Source of the DNA: Atriophallophorus winterbourni
Lineage: Eukaryota; Platyhelminthes; Trematoda; Plagiorchiida; Microphallidae
Assembly (NCBI GenBank): GCA_013407085.1
Contig: JACCGJ010001468.1
Span: forward strand, 1-64,000
Length of the DNA stretch: 64,000 nt
Direction of reading: 5' to 3'
In this document: in pieces, positions 10,154 through 19,665 of the stretch
Layout of the letters: the number at the start of each line of letters is the position of its first letter
Numbering within the stretch: position 1 is the stretch's first letter
Program-made: the position numbers and the translations under genes
The notes under the pieces: generated by a model
The model's input: only the letters and a program-made list of their open reading frames with translations
What the model was told of the DNA's origin: nothing
Databases searched by the model: none

Positions 10154-10983
10154 CCCCACATAGCCGTCTTCTTTTTAGTGAGAAGAAATCAAGACTCAGC
10201 AATCGTTCCTCATACGACCTACCTCATTGCCCTACAGTCATACGAGTAGCTAGGTGCTGAACATCTTCAAGCTTGGCAATATAATTTTCCAAATAAGGTG
10301 ACCATACTTGAACGCAATATTCGAGATGTGGTCTCACGACCGCTTTGTATAATGGTATGAAAACCGCTTGGGACCTGCAGGATAAAATTGATCGAAGGCG
10401 AAAAAGCTCGCTCCTAGCGCGTTGTGCAGCAGCTGCACATTGATCATTCCATTTAAAGTCCGCTGAAACCTCTATACCTAAGTCACGAACTTTCGGCACC
10501 CATTTATCTCAAGTATACCATCTGGTCCAGCAACCTCTAGCTTCTTAATGACTTCAGACAAGAGATAGCTTTTAGTGAAGTTTACTGGTAGATCCCACGT
10601 AGCAGACCAATTGATGAAATTTTCTATGTCCTCAAGAAGATCCTGTTCATCCAGTGATCCGATAAACTTGACGCCATCCGCAAAAATATAACAAGGACAC
10701 TTAAGCGACGGTGCCAAATCATGGATGAAAATGAGGAAAAGTAGCAGTCCGAGTAAGGAACCCTGTGGGACTCCACTATCAACTTTTACTTTCGACGAAT
10801 ACATACTACCTATCATGACACGAAAGAATCTATTGCTTAAGAAGCCTATTATCCATTTCTTCAGAAGACCATCGATACACATTTAACCAAGTTTGGTTGC
10901 AAGCAATCTGTGGTTTACCGAATAAAAGGCCTTGCAAAAGTCCGAGTAAATAACTTCAACTAGGTGGCCTTTATCTAGCCTCA

Positions 10984-11221
10984 TGGTATGGTATGAATCG
11001 TATGAAAGCAGAAGCCTGATCCAGGCAAAGTACCGCACAATCAGAGACTGCACATGGGCTAAGATACTATCAGGTTGCCCAGGCCTAGAGATATGAGAAA
11101 GTAAATGGAAATTGTAGTGAGACTCCAGCGTATTTCAGCATGCAACTCACTACCGGTGGCCAATCAACTTAGCACGATTTTAGCCACACAGCTCAGAAAT
11201 GCTGCACGATTGCAGATCCTT
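10984..11221 (-). repeat. SINE-A, near full length
   Basis: Sits exactly at the 5' truncation point of the CR1 copy. It has the complete block order on the minus strand and a duplicated tail (ATGGTATGGTATGAATCGTATG on the plus strand, imperfect). The head at 11205-11221 is slightly degenerate. Confidence 0.8.
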
Positions 11222-11494
11222 GCAGTATCCTCACGGTGAACTCATTCAAATGTAGTTGATAAATATAAACAACAGACCTGTATCGGTCTAAGATGGTCTG
11301 AAAGCGAAAAAAATTTTAATCAAGGCGATTTTTTACTTAGAGCCGAAAAGTTATTTTAACTTACAACCGGTTGAACATTGATCAGAAAAGTTTATTTCCT
11401 TGTGGCATATACCTAATTTTTTTGTCTTTTAATTCAAAGTTTCAATGCACTTTCCGACAGTTATCTGTGATTGAACGACTAAAATCACTTTTTT
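11222..11494. other. No recognisable feature
   Basis: AT-rich spacer. Nothing supported. Confidence 0.4.
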
Positions 11495-11830
11495 TGCGGG
11501 GCCTTCAAATCGGCAGTGCAATCAATTAATTTCTCCAAGAGTAAAATGCATCAAATATTTTCGGATCAACTGAGGTCAAATTTGGACGTGCACTATAGAA
11601 AGAAGTACGAGATACCGGGACTTGCAGTGAAACGTTTGACCCAAATACGTTTGCTAGTAAACTGGATCGTATGTCAATCAATTAAGACGGACAAGAAAAA
11701 TCATTCAGTCGACAAATTGTAACTCCATGACGGGACATGTTTATCATTTTTTTAAATTTGTGGTGAAATTATTAGAACAGCTGAAAATTCGTGTGTACGA
11801 ATAAAGTCAATTTCTTCTTCTTCTGTTATT
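11495..11830 (+). repeat. Repeat D, copy 1 (anonymous, TTC tail)
   Basis: Homologous to the reverse complement of 22722-23100. It starts at GGGGCCTTCAAATCGGC and ends GAATAAAGTCAATTTC followed by TTC repeats. A 68-codon frame shares K-M-H, Y-E-I-P-G, S-I-K-T-[DE]-K-K and S-V-D-K-L with copy 2. The AATAAA and short-repeat 3' end suggest a retroposed transcript. No known domain is seen. Confidence 0.65.
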
Positions 11831-12454
11831 TAGAGTCCTGTACGCGATTCGAGGACTTGAATTAATTTTGAAAGTGTGCACAACATTGAGGACTTTTCAA
11901 GTTCAAGTTCAAGTACAAGTTCAGTTCAGTTCAGTTCAGTTCAGTTTGCACAGGACAGTATGTGGCTAACAAGCCAATCGAGCGTCCAGAATTTCTTTCG
12001 GTGGAAAGCTGCAAAGAAGCAACCACCACTGCCAAAGCGTTTTTCCTTATTGTGATTTGGATATTCTCGACGATCGCGCCGCCAAGGGATAAGCCAATCG
12101 AGCGTCCAGAATTTCCGTCTGTGGAAAGCTTCAAAGGAGCGCCCACCACTGCCAAAGTTGGTTCATTTTCCTCTGGTATTCTCGTCGTATGCGAAGGTAC
12201 GTCCGATGTTTTCCAAGCCGTCCTCTGGTCCCAGAATTTGTAGCTGCGACTGGGAAAAACGGAAAGGGTTTCTCTTCACCAAGCCGGTGAGAGGTTAGCT
12301 ATGGAAAATTGGTGCGTACATTTAAAACATGACATTTAAAACGAGGCATTATATAACAGGATTTTTTTTGTTTTTTTTAAAAATTGTGGTAAAGACCATA
12401 TAATTTCAAAATGAACAAAAAATGGACAATTCTGACGACAGACAACCTGCATAT

Positions 12455-13057
12455 TCACGGGAAAAAGTCTGGGAAAAGCCCAAGCCACAAGGCATCTAAA
12501 CCCCTTTTGAATGCACCTATTGATGTGCAAGCTATTAGTTCCTCATGCAGCTTGTTCCAGAAGCTTACCACTCTTTCAATGAAAAAGTGTTGCCTAAGAT
12601 TCAGACGGCTGTGGTTTTTCGCGAGCTTCAATGTATGTCCTCTAGTTGAGGGGTTGATCGCTCGAGAGAACAGGATTTGACAGCCCTCGTCGCCTAAGCC
12701 TTTCAGGATTTTGAAAGTTTCTATGAGGTCACCCCGTAGACGCCGACGCCGAAGGGAGAAGAGACCTAAAGAAATTAGACGTTCTTCGTATGGTTTCCCA
12801 AACATACCTTCAACCATTTTGGTAGCCAGTCGTTGGACTCTTTCTAATAGTAATATGTCCTTTTGAAAGAAGGGGCTCCAGGCTTGTACGCAGTATTCTA
12901 AATGCGGCCTGACAATCGCCGTATATAGAGGGATAAACACTTCCGGCGTTCTACATGTCAGAACGGATTTAAGCCTAAAGAGTTCTCCTCTAGCTCGTTG
13001 TGCAGCGGTGGCACACTGCGCAGCCCATTTGAAGTCCGCTGTTACGACTATACCCAA
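12455..13057 (-). CDS. CR1-like ORF2, C-terminal region
   Basis: Continues the RT reading after an in-frame TAG. It holds the thumb and C-terminal part of ORF2: D-L-G-I-V-V-T-A-D-F-K-W, then V-R-P-H-L-E-Y-C-V-Q-A-W-S-P, R-L-A-T-K-M, L-R-G-D-L-I-E-T-F-K, F-F-I-E-R-V-V-S-F-W-N, ending L-F-P-D-F-F-P. These are the usual post-catalytic landmarks of CR1/Jockey-group reverse transcriptases. Length (about 200 codons) is normal for the segment. Confidence 0.85.
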   Translation of the reverse strand: MGIVVTADFKWAAQCATAAQRARGELFRLKSVLTCRTPEVFIPLYTAIVRPHLEYCVQAWSPFFQKDILLLERVQRLATKMVEGMFGKPYEERLISLGLFSLRRRRLRGDLIETFKILKGLGDEGCQILFSRAINPSTRGHTLKLAKNHSRLNLRQHFFIERVVSFWNKLHEELIACTSIGAFKRGLDALWLGLFPDFFP

Positions 13058-13069
13058 ATCCTTAATCCT

Positions 13070-13987
13070 CTAAATAGATTGAAAGTCGATCCTACCGTTA
13101 TTCGCAGTTACTGTAATTCTGTCGACTGCTGCAGACAACAGATGACATTTACTATAGTTCAGAGGAAGATCCCATTCCTGCGACCATTCAATGACATTTT
13201 CAATATCTCGCAACAAATCACCGTGATCACTGGATCCGGTGAATTTGACATCATCAGCAAATATGTAGCAGGGACATGACAACTGCGATGCCAGATCATC
13301 GATGAAGATCAGAAAGAGTATTGGGCCTAATACTGAACCTTGTGGGACCCCACTGGTAACTGTTGCGAATTCAGAGGTAGTATCGCCTACACGGACCTGG
13401 AAGGATCTATCACGAAGAAAACTGGTTATCCATTCGTGAAGCTTACCAGTTATGCCTTTGGCCGAGAGCTTCATCCCTAGGAACCTGTGACTAACCGAGT
13501 CGAACGCCTTACTAAAGTCTAAGTAAAAGACCTCTACCCGTCCGCCTTCATCCAGTGTCTTAGAAACTCGATCTAAAAAGCATAAAAGATTTGAGAGACA
13601 CGACCTGCCTTTAAGAAAGCCATGTTGAACCGTGCTTAATGATGAATTGTGCACGAGGTGGCTGCACAATCGATCCCTGATTAGTCTCTCCAAGGTTTTA
13701 CATAAAACACTAGTCAAGCTTACCGGTCGGAAATTCTTAACTATGTTTGCGCAACCTCCTTTTGGAATGGGTACGACAATGGCTTTCTTCCAGTCATCTG
13801 GTAGAATGCCTTTGCAGAACGATTCGTTATACAACTCACATAGAGGCCCTGCTAGTACCGTAGATATTTCCTTTACAATTTTAGGATGCACATCGTCAGG
13901 TCCGGCGGATTTATTTTCGTCTAGATTCTTTAGGACACGTGCGACATCATCCGTGCAAAAAACTACTTCGCTTAGTGAGGCACCCAT
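13070..13987 (-). CDS. CR1-like ORF2, reverse transcriptase domain
   Basis: The RT core copies element RNA into DNA at the nicked target. Motifs appear in order in 305 codons: A-G-P-D-D (entry), V-V-P-I-P-K-G-G, F-R-P-V-S-L-T-S-V, Q-H-G-F-L-K-G-R-S-C, F-Y-L-D-F-S-K-A-F-D-S-V (first catalytic Asp), S-G-V-P-Q-G-S-V-L-G-P and Y-I-F-A-D-D (two catalytic Asp). All three catalytic aspartates are present. The 5' side is joined to the endonuclease frame by a frameshift, and the 3' side ends at a TAG followed at once by the next segment in the same frame. Confidence 0.9.
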   Translation of the reverse strand: MGASLSEVVFCTDDVARVLKNLDENKSAGPDDVHPKIVKEISTVLAGPLCELYNESFCKGILPDDWKKAIVVPIPKGGCANIVKNFRPVSLTSVLCKTLERLIRDRLCSHLVHNSSLSTVQHGFLKGRSCLSNLLCFLDRVSKTLDEGGRVEVFYLDFSKAFDSVSHRFLGMKLSAKGITGKLHEWITSFLRDRSFQVRVGDTTSEFATVTSGVPQGSVLGPILFLIFIDDLASQLSCPCYIFADDVKFTGSSDHGDLLRDIENVIEWSQEWDLPLNYSKCHLLSAAVDRITVTANNGRIDFQSI

Positions 13988-14820
13988 GTCCGTATTAAGA
14001 GTTGGGACTGAGTGAATCGCATCCCGCCATCCATTCTATGTACGCTACGAAAATAATCCAGCAAAGCTGCTGCCTTTTCGGGGTCAGAATTGGCTTTCTG
14101 GCCATTGTCTAATATTAGGGTACCTATGTGCTCCATTGTCTTACCCTTAGACTGAACATAACTATAATACTTCTTAGGGTACTTTTTAGCAGACTTCGCC
14201 AGGTACGTTTCGTAGCATCGCTTAAGCTTCCGTTGTAGCTTTACTGTGTTGTTCCTCGAAGCCTTATAGCACGACCAATTTCTATAGGTTGGCAAGGCTG
14301 TGTATCTCCGCCAGTGTCTGCCGCGCCTAATAATGTTGCGTCGCACCGCAGGAGTCCACCAAGGTGGCTTGTTCTTTAGCCGTATAGGTCGGAAAGGACA
14401 GTAAAGGTCTTGAAGACTTAAAATATTGCGCTTAATAATCGACCATTTACTTTCGATTTCATTGGTTTCAGAGAACCAGTCACATCGTAAAGCGGAAAGC
14501 CGCACAGCATTCCAGTCAACTCGATTTAGATTACGCCTGTATTTGACTGGTGGCTTATGAAAACAGAGAATTGCCTGGAATATTATGGTGACATGGTCAC
14601 TTTTCCCTAAGGGTGAGTCGTAAGAGAGGTTTTGGACATCTTTAGGACCTTTAGACAAAAGTAGGTCCAGTGTAGATGGTGAATGTCCATCTCTGTACCT
14701 AGTTTTCTCACTTACGTGCTGATGAAGCGCACTGGAGTGCATCCAATCGAGATATACCTGGGAGAATTCTATCACAGGTTGTCTAAGTGTCCCAGTCAAT
14801 ACCTGGTAAGTTGAAGTCAC
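13972..14820 (-). CDS. CR1-like ORF2, endonuclease C-terminal half and linker
   Basis: In a different frame from the segments on both sides. Near its start it carries L-D-L-L-L-S then G-K-S-D-H-V-T-I-I-F, the SDH motif that closes the APE-type endonuclease active site. The remainder is the basic endonuclease-RT linker with many Arg and Trp, including P-P-W-W-T-P. The frameshift from the upstream endonuclease half lies at about 14783-14820. Confidence 0.85.
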   Translation of the reverse strand: MTSTYQVLTGTLRQPVIEFSQVYLDWMHSSALHQHVSEKTRYRDGHSPSTLDLLLSKGPKDVQNLSYDSPLGKSDHVTIIFQAILCFHKPPVKYRRNLNRVDWNAVRLSALRCDWFSETNEIESKWSIIKRNILSLQDLYCPFRPIRLKNKPPWWTPAVRRNIIRRGRHWRRYTALPTYRNWSCYKASRNNTVKLQRKLKRCYETYLAKSAKKYPKKYYSYVQSKGKTMEHIGTLILDNGQKANSDPEKAAALLDYFRSVHRMDGGMRFTQSQLLIRTWVPH

Positions 14821-15238
14821 CTATTAAATAGACTCGTGGAGCAGTTTTGAGCAACCTGGTGAGAAGTTCCCTAAGTTCCTCGTCCTCCACCTCAGAAGCG
14901 CCGGGTGCCCTGTATAAGCAGCCTAACGCAAAAGAAAGCTTACCGTCTGTGACGATTGTCAAGACCAGTGGGATGCCGAAGGTGGTCATTTTGATGCCAG
15001 AGTCTTGGTATTTGATACCATGTTGTTGTAGTATTATAGCTCCTTCTCTTCGTCTACCATCTGGTCTATCCGATCTGATGGCTGTATATGTCGAAAGAAG
15101 ATCAACTGGAATAATGTCTGCATCTTGAAACCAGGTCTCTGATATACCTAGGATCCTAGATTTACTATTGGAGGCTTTCTGCATTAATTCCAGCCATTTA
15201 CTACGCACGCTGCAAGCATTTGTGTATAGTATGCTCAC
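14783..15238 (-). CDS. CR1-like ORF2, endonuclease N-terminal half
   Basis: APE-like endonuclease nicks target DNA to start insertion. Visible motifs: Y-T-N-A-C-S-V (metal-binding Asn), G-I-S-E-T-W (catalytic Glu), a hydrophobic core with L-G-C-L-Y-R-A-P, and I-G-D-F-N-L-P-G-I-D-W (Asp/Asn pair). The start shown follows a short inter-ORF spacer; the true ORF2 start may lie a little upstream. It is truncated by the frameshift after D-W-D-T. Confidence 0.85.
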   Translation of the reverse strand: MSILYTNACSVRSKWLELMQKASNSKSRILGISETWFQDADIIPVDLLSTYTAIRSDRPDGRRREGAIILQQHGIKYQDSGIKMTTFGIPLVLTIVTDGKLSFALGCLYRAPGASEVEDEELRELLTRLLKTAPRVYLIGDFNLPGIDWDT

Positions 15239-15458
15239 AGTATTTCGATGTACCCCGCCTAATTTCGGACAACCCTCGGGCGCAAAACCCGAGGTATTAC
15301 CAAGTTTTTTGGTTTGTCCAAATTAGTGCTGTGTGGAGAATCTACGTCGCTGGAAGGTTGTGGCGTAGAGTTTCTTAATGCAGGAGCGTTGAGCGCATAC
15401 GAAGCGAGGCTTTCGTTTGCTGCATCACAACTTAGCCAAGATTCGTCCCCTATATTTT

Positions 15459-16397
15459 CTACCACCACTTGAGCGTTTTGATTGCGGAGTTATTCAATCG
15501 GCGCTTATCAGGGTTGCTCTTCGGTTTTGCTACTTTGCTACCCGAACGCTGGAACGCAAAATAATTTGCTGAAACTGGGCGGCTATCTGGCACCAATCTA
15601 TACAACCCATTTGTATTGGTATGTATTTGGTCGCCTTTAGAGAGAAACAGGTCTCTGTCTCTCTGATTTCTGAATTCCACCAAGATTGGCCTTGCTTGGT
15701 TTCCTTTCTTATACAGACCGATTCTGTGTACCCGAACTATCTGTATATTGAGCTTAAGGTCTGCCAGACGCAAATTTTGTACGCATTTGCGATCTAAACT
15801 GCGTCGTGCTTTAGCCTCCTGTATAAAAGGCTCTTGTTCGTTATGGATCAGAATGTTTCTGGTCCTGGTTTTCAAACTTTTCTCGGGAAAAGTGCCTTTT
15901 TTCTGCAACGCTCGCAATTCGCTTCGGATTGAAGCCAATTGCGAGTTAATCGTCGCTAAATTATCGAGACGCGGCTCGGTTTTTTTACTTGTTGGGGAGC
16001 GCGGTAACTTTCGAGCTGGCTGGCTCTTTTTCTGACGCTGACTAACAACATTGTTGTTAGTTTTACCCTGACTTTTCCCCGCAGATTTTCGTACATCTGC
16101 CGGCGTATGCAAGGTTGGTTTGTGCGATGCTGCAACTTGCGCGTAAGATCGTTGTGTTGGTTCCTGCAATGTTGCGAGTAATTGGGAAACTTGCTTACGA
16201 TAAGCCTCCCGTGCAACTTCTTTGCATTCCATGCAGACAAATTCGAACCATGTATGGGCTGCATATATGGTGTACTGGTCTTTTGGTATGCCAGAGCACC
16301 TTTGGTGCGCCCAGCGTCTGCATGTACAACACTCAATACCTTTGGCTACATGTTTACCACAACCAGCCTTTAAGCATGGAAAAGTATTTTGAGCCAT
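15459..16397 (-). CDS. CR1-like ORF1, zinc-finger RNA-binding protein
   Basis: 312 codons from ATG at 16397. The N terminus (about residues 8-60) is a PHD-like Cys/His finger: C-x4-C, C-C-x2-C, then W-A-H-Q-R-C and C-x2-C, as known in ORF1 of several CR1 LINEs. A basic, Ser/Lys-rich middle and a predicted short coiled coil (about 145-170) follow. The C-terminal third (I-x-V-x-R-V-H-R-I-G then R-P-I-L-V-E-F) resembles the RRM-like nucleic-acid-binding part of LINE ORF1. It is intact and upstream of ORF2. It would coat element RNA. Function is inferred from the family. Confidence 0.8.
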   Translation of the reverse strand: MAQNTFPCLKAGCGKHVAKGIECCTCRRWAHQRCSGIPKDQYTIYAAHTWFEFVCMECKEVAREAYRKQVSQLLATLQEPTQRSYAQVAASHKPTLHTPADVRKSAGKSQGKTNNNVVSQRQKKSQPARKLPRSPTSKKTEPRLDNLATINSQLASIRSELRALQKKGTFPEKSLKTRTRNILIHNEQEPFIQEAKARRSLDRKCVQNLRLADLKLNIQIVRVHRIGLYKKGNQARPILVEFRNQRDRDLFLSKGDQIHTNTNGLYRLVPDSRPVSANYFAFQRSGSKVAKPKSNPDKRRLNNSAIKTLKWW

Positions 16398-16400
16398 AAT

Positions 16401-16690
16401 GAAGATATATGAAGTAAATATTTATATCTTAGAAATGCAGGTAATATAGATCGCACTTTCACAGAATCGGCAAAATATGGTAATATTTAATCAGAGCGTG
16501 AGAAATACAACCAAATTGAACGTAACCCCCGCCACGGATTTCAGTTGAATATATCTCTCGGCTCTTTGCTACGGCGTTTCCGAAGCGAAACTCGCACATT
16601 GCTCTCTTACCAGCTAGTGTGAAAGGTAAACAATCGAAGGATATAAATATTCCTGAGGAATATTTTATTTGGGATGCTGAAATGTAAGGA
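16401..16690. other. Probable 5' leader or flank of CR1 element
   Basis: No coding. It lies 5' of ORF1 of the LINE and may include its 5' UTR; the boundary is not visible. Confidence 0.35.
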
Positions 16691-16920
16691 AACTGCTTGA
16701 TGTTGTTCTTCAATTTGTCGTTGGAACGCACTAATGTCTCTCCTCACCTATTGGGTGAGGGAGTTTTTCTGTTGCATTTCAGCCAAAGTCATACCAGAAG
16801 AATATTGAACCTACTATTCGAAGTGGTGGACGCTCTTTTGGCTTACCACCGGAAGTATTCTGGACGCTCGATTGGCGACTGCCACATATCGTCCTGTGCT
16901 AACTGAACTGAACTGAACTG
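16691..16920 (+). mobile_element. CR1 3'-UTR-only insertion
   Basis: Matches the 3' UTR of the CR1 copy at 9044-10983: CGTTGGAACGCACTAATG, CACCTATTGG, ATTCTGGACGCTCGATTGG. It ends in ACTGA repeats (16903-16920). It contains no ORF2, so it is a very short 5'-truncated LINE insertion. It also shows the empty state of the 549-bp insertion at 9211. Confidence 0.8.
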
Positions 16921-16924
16921 ATGT

Positions 16925-17720
16925 GCAGTTAAGTTCATTTCAGTTGCACAGGACAGTAAGTGGCTAACGAGCCAATCTAGCTTCCAGGATTTCTTTTGGT
17001 GGAAAGCTGCAGAAAAGCAACTACTACTGCCAAAGCGTTTTTTTCTTATTGTGATTTGGATATCCTCGACGCTCGCGACGCCAAAAGATTATCCGGGTTG
17101 CATTTAGGAAGCAGCTCGTTATGAATGATGCTGGAAAAATAAAAAAATTTCTTTTCACCAGTACCGTGAGAGGTCAGCTAAAGAAGAGTTGTATTTTAAA
17201 AAACAGAACTTTAGCATTTACTTACTTACCAGACAACGCTAAAAAGGTGAACTACCTAATCTTGCATAGAAATTTGGAGGAGAATTCAAGAAAGAGCTTA
17301 CCTCAGATGCGGTCCAAACAGTTCTTAAAACTCTCGACAGAACAGCAGGATATACGTTCTTCTGGAATCCATGAGTATAGTCTACATCGCTCCTTAGCAA
17401 GTTTGAGTGAATGTCCGCGAGTGCTCAGCTAGGGACTTAAGGCAAAGAAGTCGCTCATAATAACGTCACTTAACCCCTTCAAGATCTTGAACGTTTCAAT
17501 TAAGTCACCTCTTAAACGACAGCGCGTAAGTAAGAAAAGCTCTAGAGACTTCAGGCGTGCAGCGTGAGGTTTTCCTCGCTGACCCTCAAGCATGCGAGTT
17601 GCGTGACGTTCTACGCTTTCGAGTCGCACGATGTCCATCTTGTAATAAGGTGACCATGCCCGGACACAATATTCTAAATGCGGCCGAACTAATGCCTTGT
17701 AAAGGTAGAGATTTGTAGCT
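16925..17720 (-). mobile_element. CR1-like LINE, ORF2 end plus 3' UTR
   Basis: Minus-strand fragment. ORF2 C terminus: R-H-A-T-R-M-L-E-G, L-R-G-D-L-I-E-T-F-K-I-L-K-G-L (17438-17640), then T-R-G-H-S-L-K-L-A-K in a shifted frame near 17400. The 3' UTR runs 17195-16946 and is close to that of the 11.9-16.4 kb element, with a degenerate AACTG-like tail. It lies tail to tail with the plus-strand insertion at 16691-16920. Confidence 0.75.
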
Positions 17721-17859
17721 CCCTGGTCAAATGCGAATGCATGAGATCTGGGTGATGTCTATCTTCTTACCTCTGCCAAAAGGTGGAGATAAATAATTGT
17801 GCTTCAAATAAGCGTCAACGATAAAAAAAGCCAAACTGTTTGCGACTCTACTGCTTTAA

Positions 17860-18330
17860 CGGTTCTCCAAACAACGAAATTTGCCTACTAGTGTTACCCA
17901 AAATGAGTTCAGCCTAATGTTAAGATACGTAGACCAAATATTCACCGTGCGCAAGATTCGGAAGCACCCTGAATGGTACGAACAGGAAACGATAGCTTGT
18001 TTCATTGATCTCCACGGCAAATTCGACTCCGCAAACCGTTGCTGTTTATGGGAAATAATGTAACCCATCAGTGTCTGCTTGAAACTCCAAAGCCTAATTA
18101 GAGCCTATTACAATTCTACAAAGGCTCGAGTTCGAGGCATTGGTTATACTGCTACGACAGCCGACCTCGAGATAGACGCAGCAAAATTCAAGGCAGTTTT
18201 TACACAGTTATACCAAGCATCAAGCAACGTAAAGTCCATTACTGACTGATCGAGTATGTTCCAGACTTTGAATACCGTTATACAAGTGTGTTACCCAATT
18301 TTCAGGCGAAAGACGAAGTGAAGTTAAGGG
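17860..18330 (+). mobile_element. RTE-like LINE, RT fragment
   Basis: The plus-strand frame reads V-D-Q-I-F-T-V-R-K, then T-I-A-C-F-I-D-L-H-G-K-F-D-S-A, which corresponds to the RTE motif with catalytic Asp (F-I-D-L...F-D-S). It continues R-A-Y-Y-N-S-T-K-A-R-V-R and T-A-D-L-E-I after a stop at 18061. No YADD box is seen. It is a small dead fragment, the only plus-strand LINE in this part of the window. Confidence 0.65.
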
Positions 18331-18478
18331 CTTCTCATGAACATAATGCGTTTTTCATCTGAAGATCACCATTTAGGTTCCATATCAGCCTCAAAAATAA
18401 TATACGCGTTTATCTAGCAGTGATCCTCCTATAATGCAATATGGATGTGAGAGTGGCCGATGAGGTCATAGGATCTAG

Positions 18479-18481
<3 letters not shown>

Positions 18482-18514
<33 letters not shown>

Positions 18515-18561
18515 TAATATATATATATAATATTATAATAATATATATAGATATATAGATA

Positions 18562-18602
<41 letters not shown>
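18482..18602. repeat. (TA)n microsatellite
   Basis: About 120 bp of TA repeats with ATAATATTATAATA and GATA interruptions. Confidence 0.95.
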
Positions 18603-18608
<6 letters not shown>

Positions 18609-18748
18609 TCTGCGTCATTTAATTGTGAACATATGGAATTTGATTGATTACTATGCACGTTTTCCATCACCAAAGTTCAGATTACTTTGATCTAACGAGC
18701 TGCTTAGCACATTGCGCAAACTGTCCCTGCAGCAAAATTTTCAAATAG

Positions 18749-19665
18749 TCACCCATAATTGCCTAGTGTCTTTGTCACCCTACAGTGTGTAAAGGGATAT
18801 TTAATTCCTAGTTTAAGAACCATAGCCAGTTTTTCGATAGATAAAGTATTAACGTTGGGGTAAGTCCGATCATTTTGCATGCGCAATTTTTCAAAGTTAT
18901 TCAAAGTTATTCGACAATTTGATCTGGAGTGTGTAATAATTAACTTGTAGCCATAAGATCTGCTACCACGTGCTTCTTGCCGATGAAATAGGTGTTCAAG
19001 TGGGTGATCCACTGTAAGCAGGATGTTGAAGAGCAGGATCAAGTTACCCCTGAGACGACGGTACGAAGAGTCAAAGAGGTTTAGAGTTGCAATACCCTCC
19101 TCGTATTGCCTGTTATATTGCCAGGTCAACTATGTTTTAGCGCAGTGGTATACGCGTTGCAGCAAGGTCTCATCCTTCTATAACGATGGAGACTATGCTT
19201 AAACAGCGTACTCCGTTGTTGGTCTGAATAGGTGTTAATTATCCGTGGGAATGTCTGCTTTGTGAAACTACCGAAGATCCTTCAGAGCAATGCTAAGCTT
19301 TCGCAGGATTTTTTGTAGACAACAGAACACTGCCGTGAAGTCTTCGAGTTACTGCTAATCCACAAACTCAGGTTTTTTCCTATCCGTAACACATGAAAGT
19401 TGCTGAGATCCCAGAGAGTATGTGAATTCGAATGATTTACCGACGTTTAACATTTTACATATTTGGATGTTGAAGGGTAGGCAGTTTCGCAAGGTCCATG
19501 TATGAAGTGCTCCGCGATCTTTTTGTAGAATTTGGCGATTTTCGATGGTGCGTGAGCTAGTCCAGAATTTGATGTCACCCACAAATAAAATGATTTTGCT
19601 GCGTGGAATTTGATACTCTTCTTTATCTTCCTGAACAAGTTTAGTAACTTTGTTTTTTAACAAAC
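18749..19665 (-). mobile_element. CR1-like LINE, 3' part of ORF2, decayed
   Basis: Starts with I-I-L-F-V-G-D-I-K-F-W (a decayed F-A-D-D-I-K), then L-H-T-W-T-L-R-N-C-L-P-F-N-I-Q-I-C-K. After a gap it resumes with Y-R-R-L-R-G-N-L-I-L-L-F-N-I-L (about 19050) and F-x-E-K-L-R-M. Many stops and frameshifts. Loss of the catalytic Asp (V-G-D) makes it non-functional. Confidence 0.7.

Larger units (their letters stand above)
9044..10983 (-). mobile_element. CR1-like LINE copy (RT to 3' tail), inactive
   Basis: 5'-truncated copy on the minus strand. RT begins inside the palm: S-D-F-C-K-A-F-Y-S-V has Tyr where active elements have the catalytic Asp, and FADG replaces FADD (about 10690). ORF2 ends with FPDFYP and TAA near 9822. 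The 3' UTR then runs 9820-9760 and 9210-9044 and ends in an AACTG tail. Two insertions interrupt it: a 63-bp SINE-A fragment (10091-10153) and a 549-bp GC-rich segment (9211-9759). Its RT is related to the nearly full-length element at 11.9-16.4 kb but is a distinct subfamily. Confidence 0.85.
11881..16400 (-). mobile_element. CR1-like LINE, nearly full length
   Basis: About 4.5 kb on the minus strand: ORF1 (16397-15459), a spacer, ORF2 split into several frames (15238-12455), a 3' UTR (12454-11946) and an AACTG/TTGAAC tail (11881-11945). All endonuclease and RT catalytic motifs read as intact. ORF2 is broken by two frameshifts (between 14783 and 14820, and near 13972-13987) and one in-frame TAG (about 13065). 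The 3' UTR holds an internal partial duplication of a segment with ATTCTGGACGCTCGATTGG. Target-site duplications were not identified. It is probably inactive but a recent copy by the standards of this window. Confidence 0.85.
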
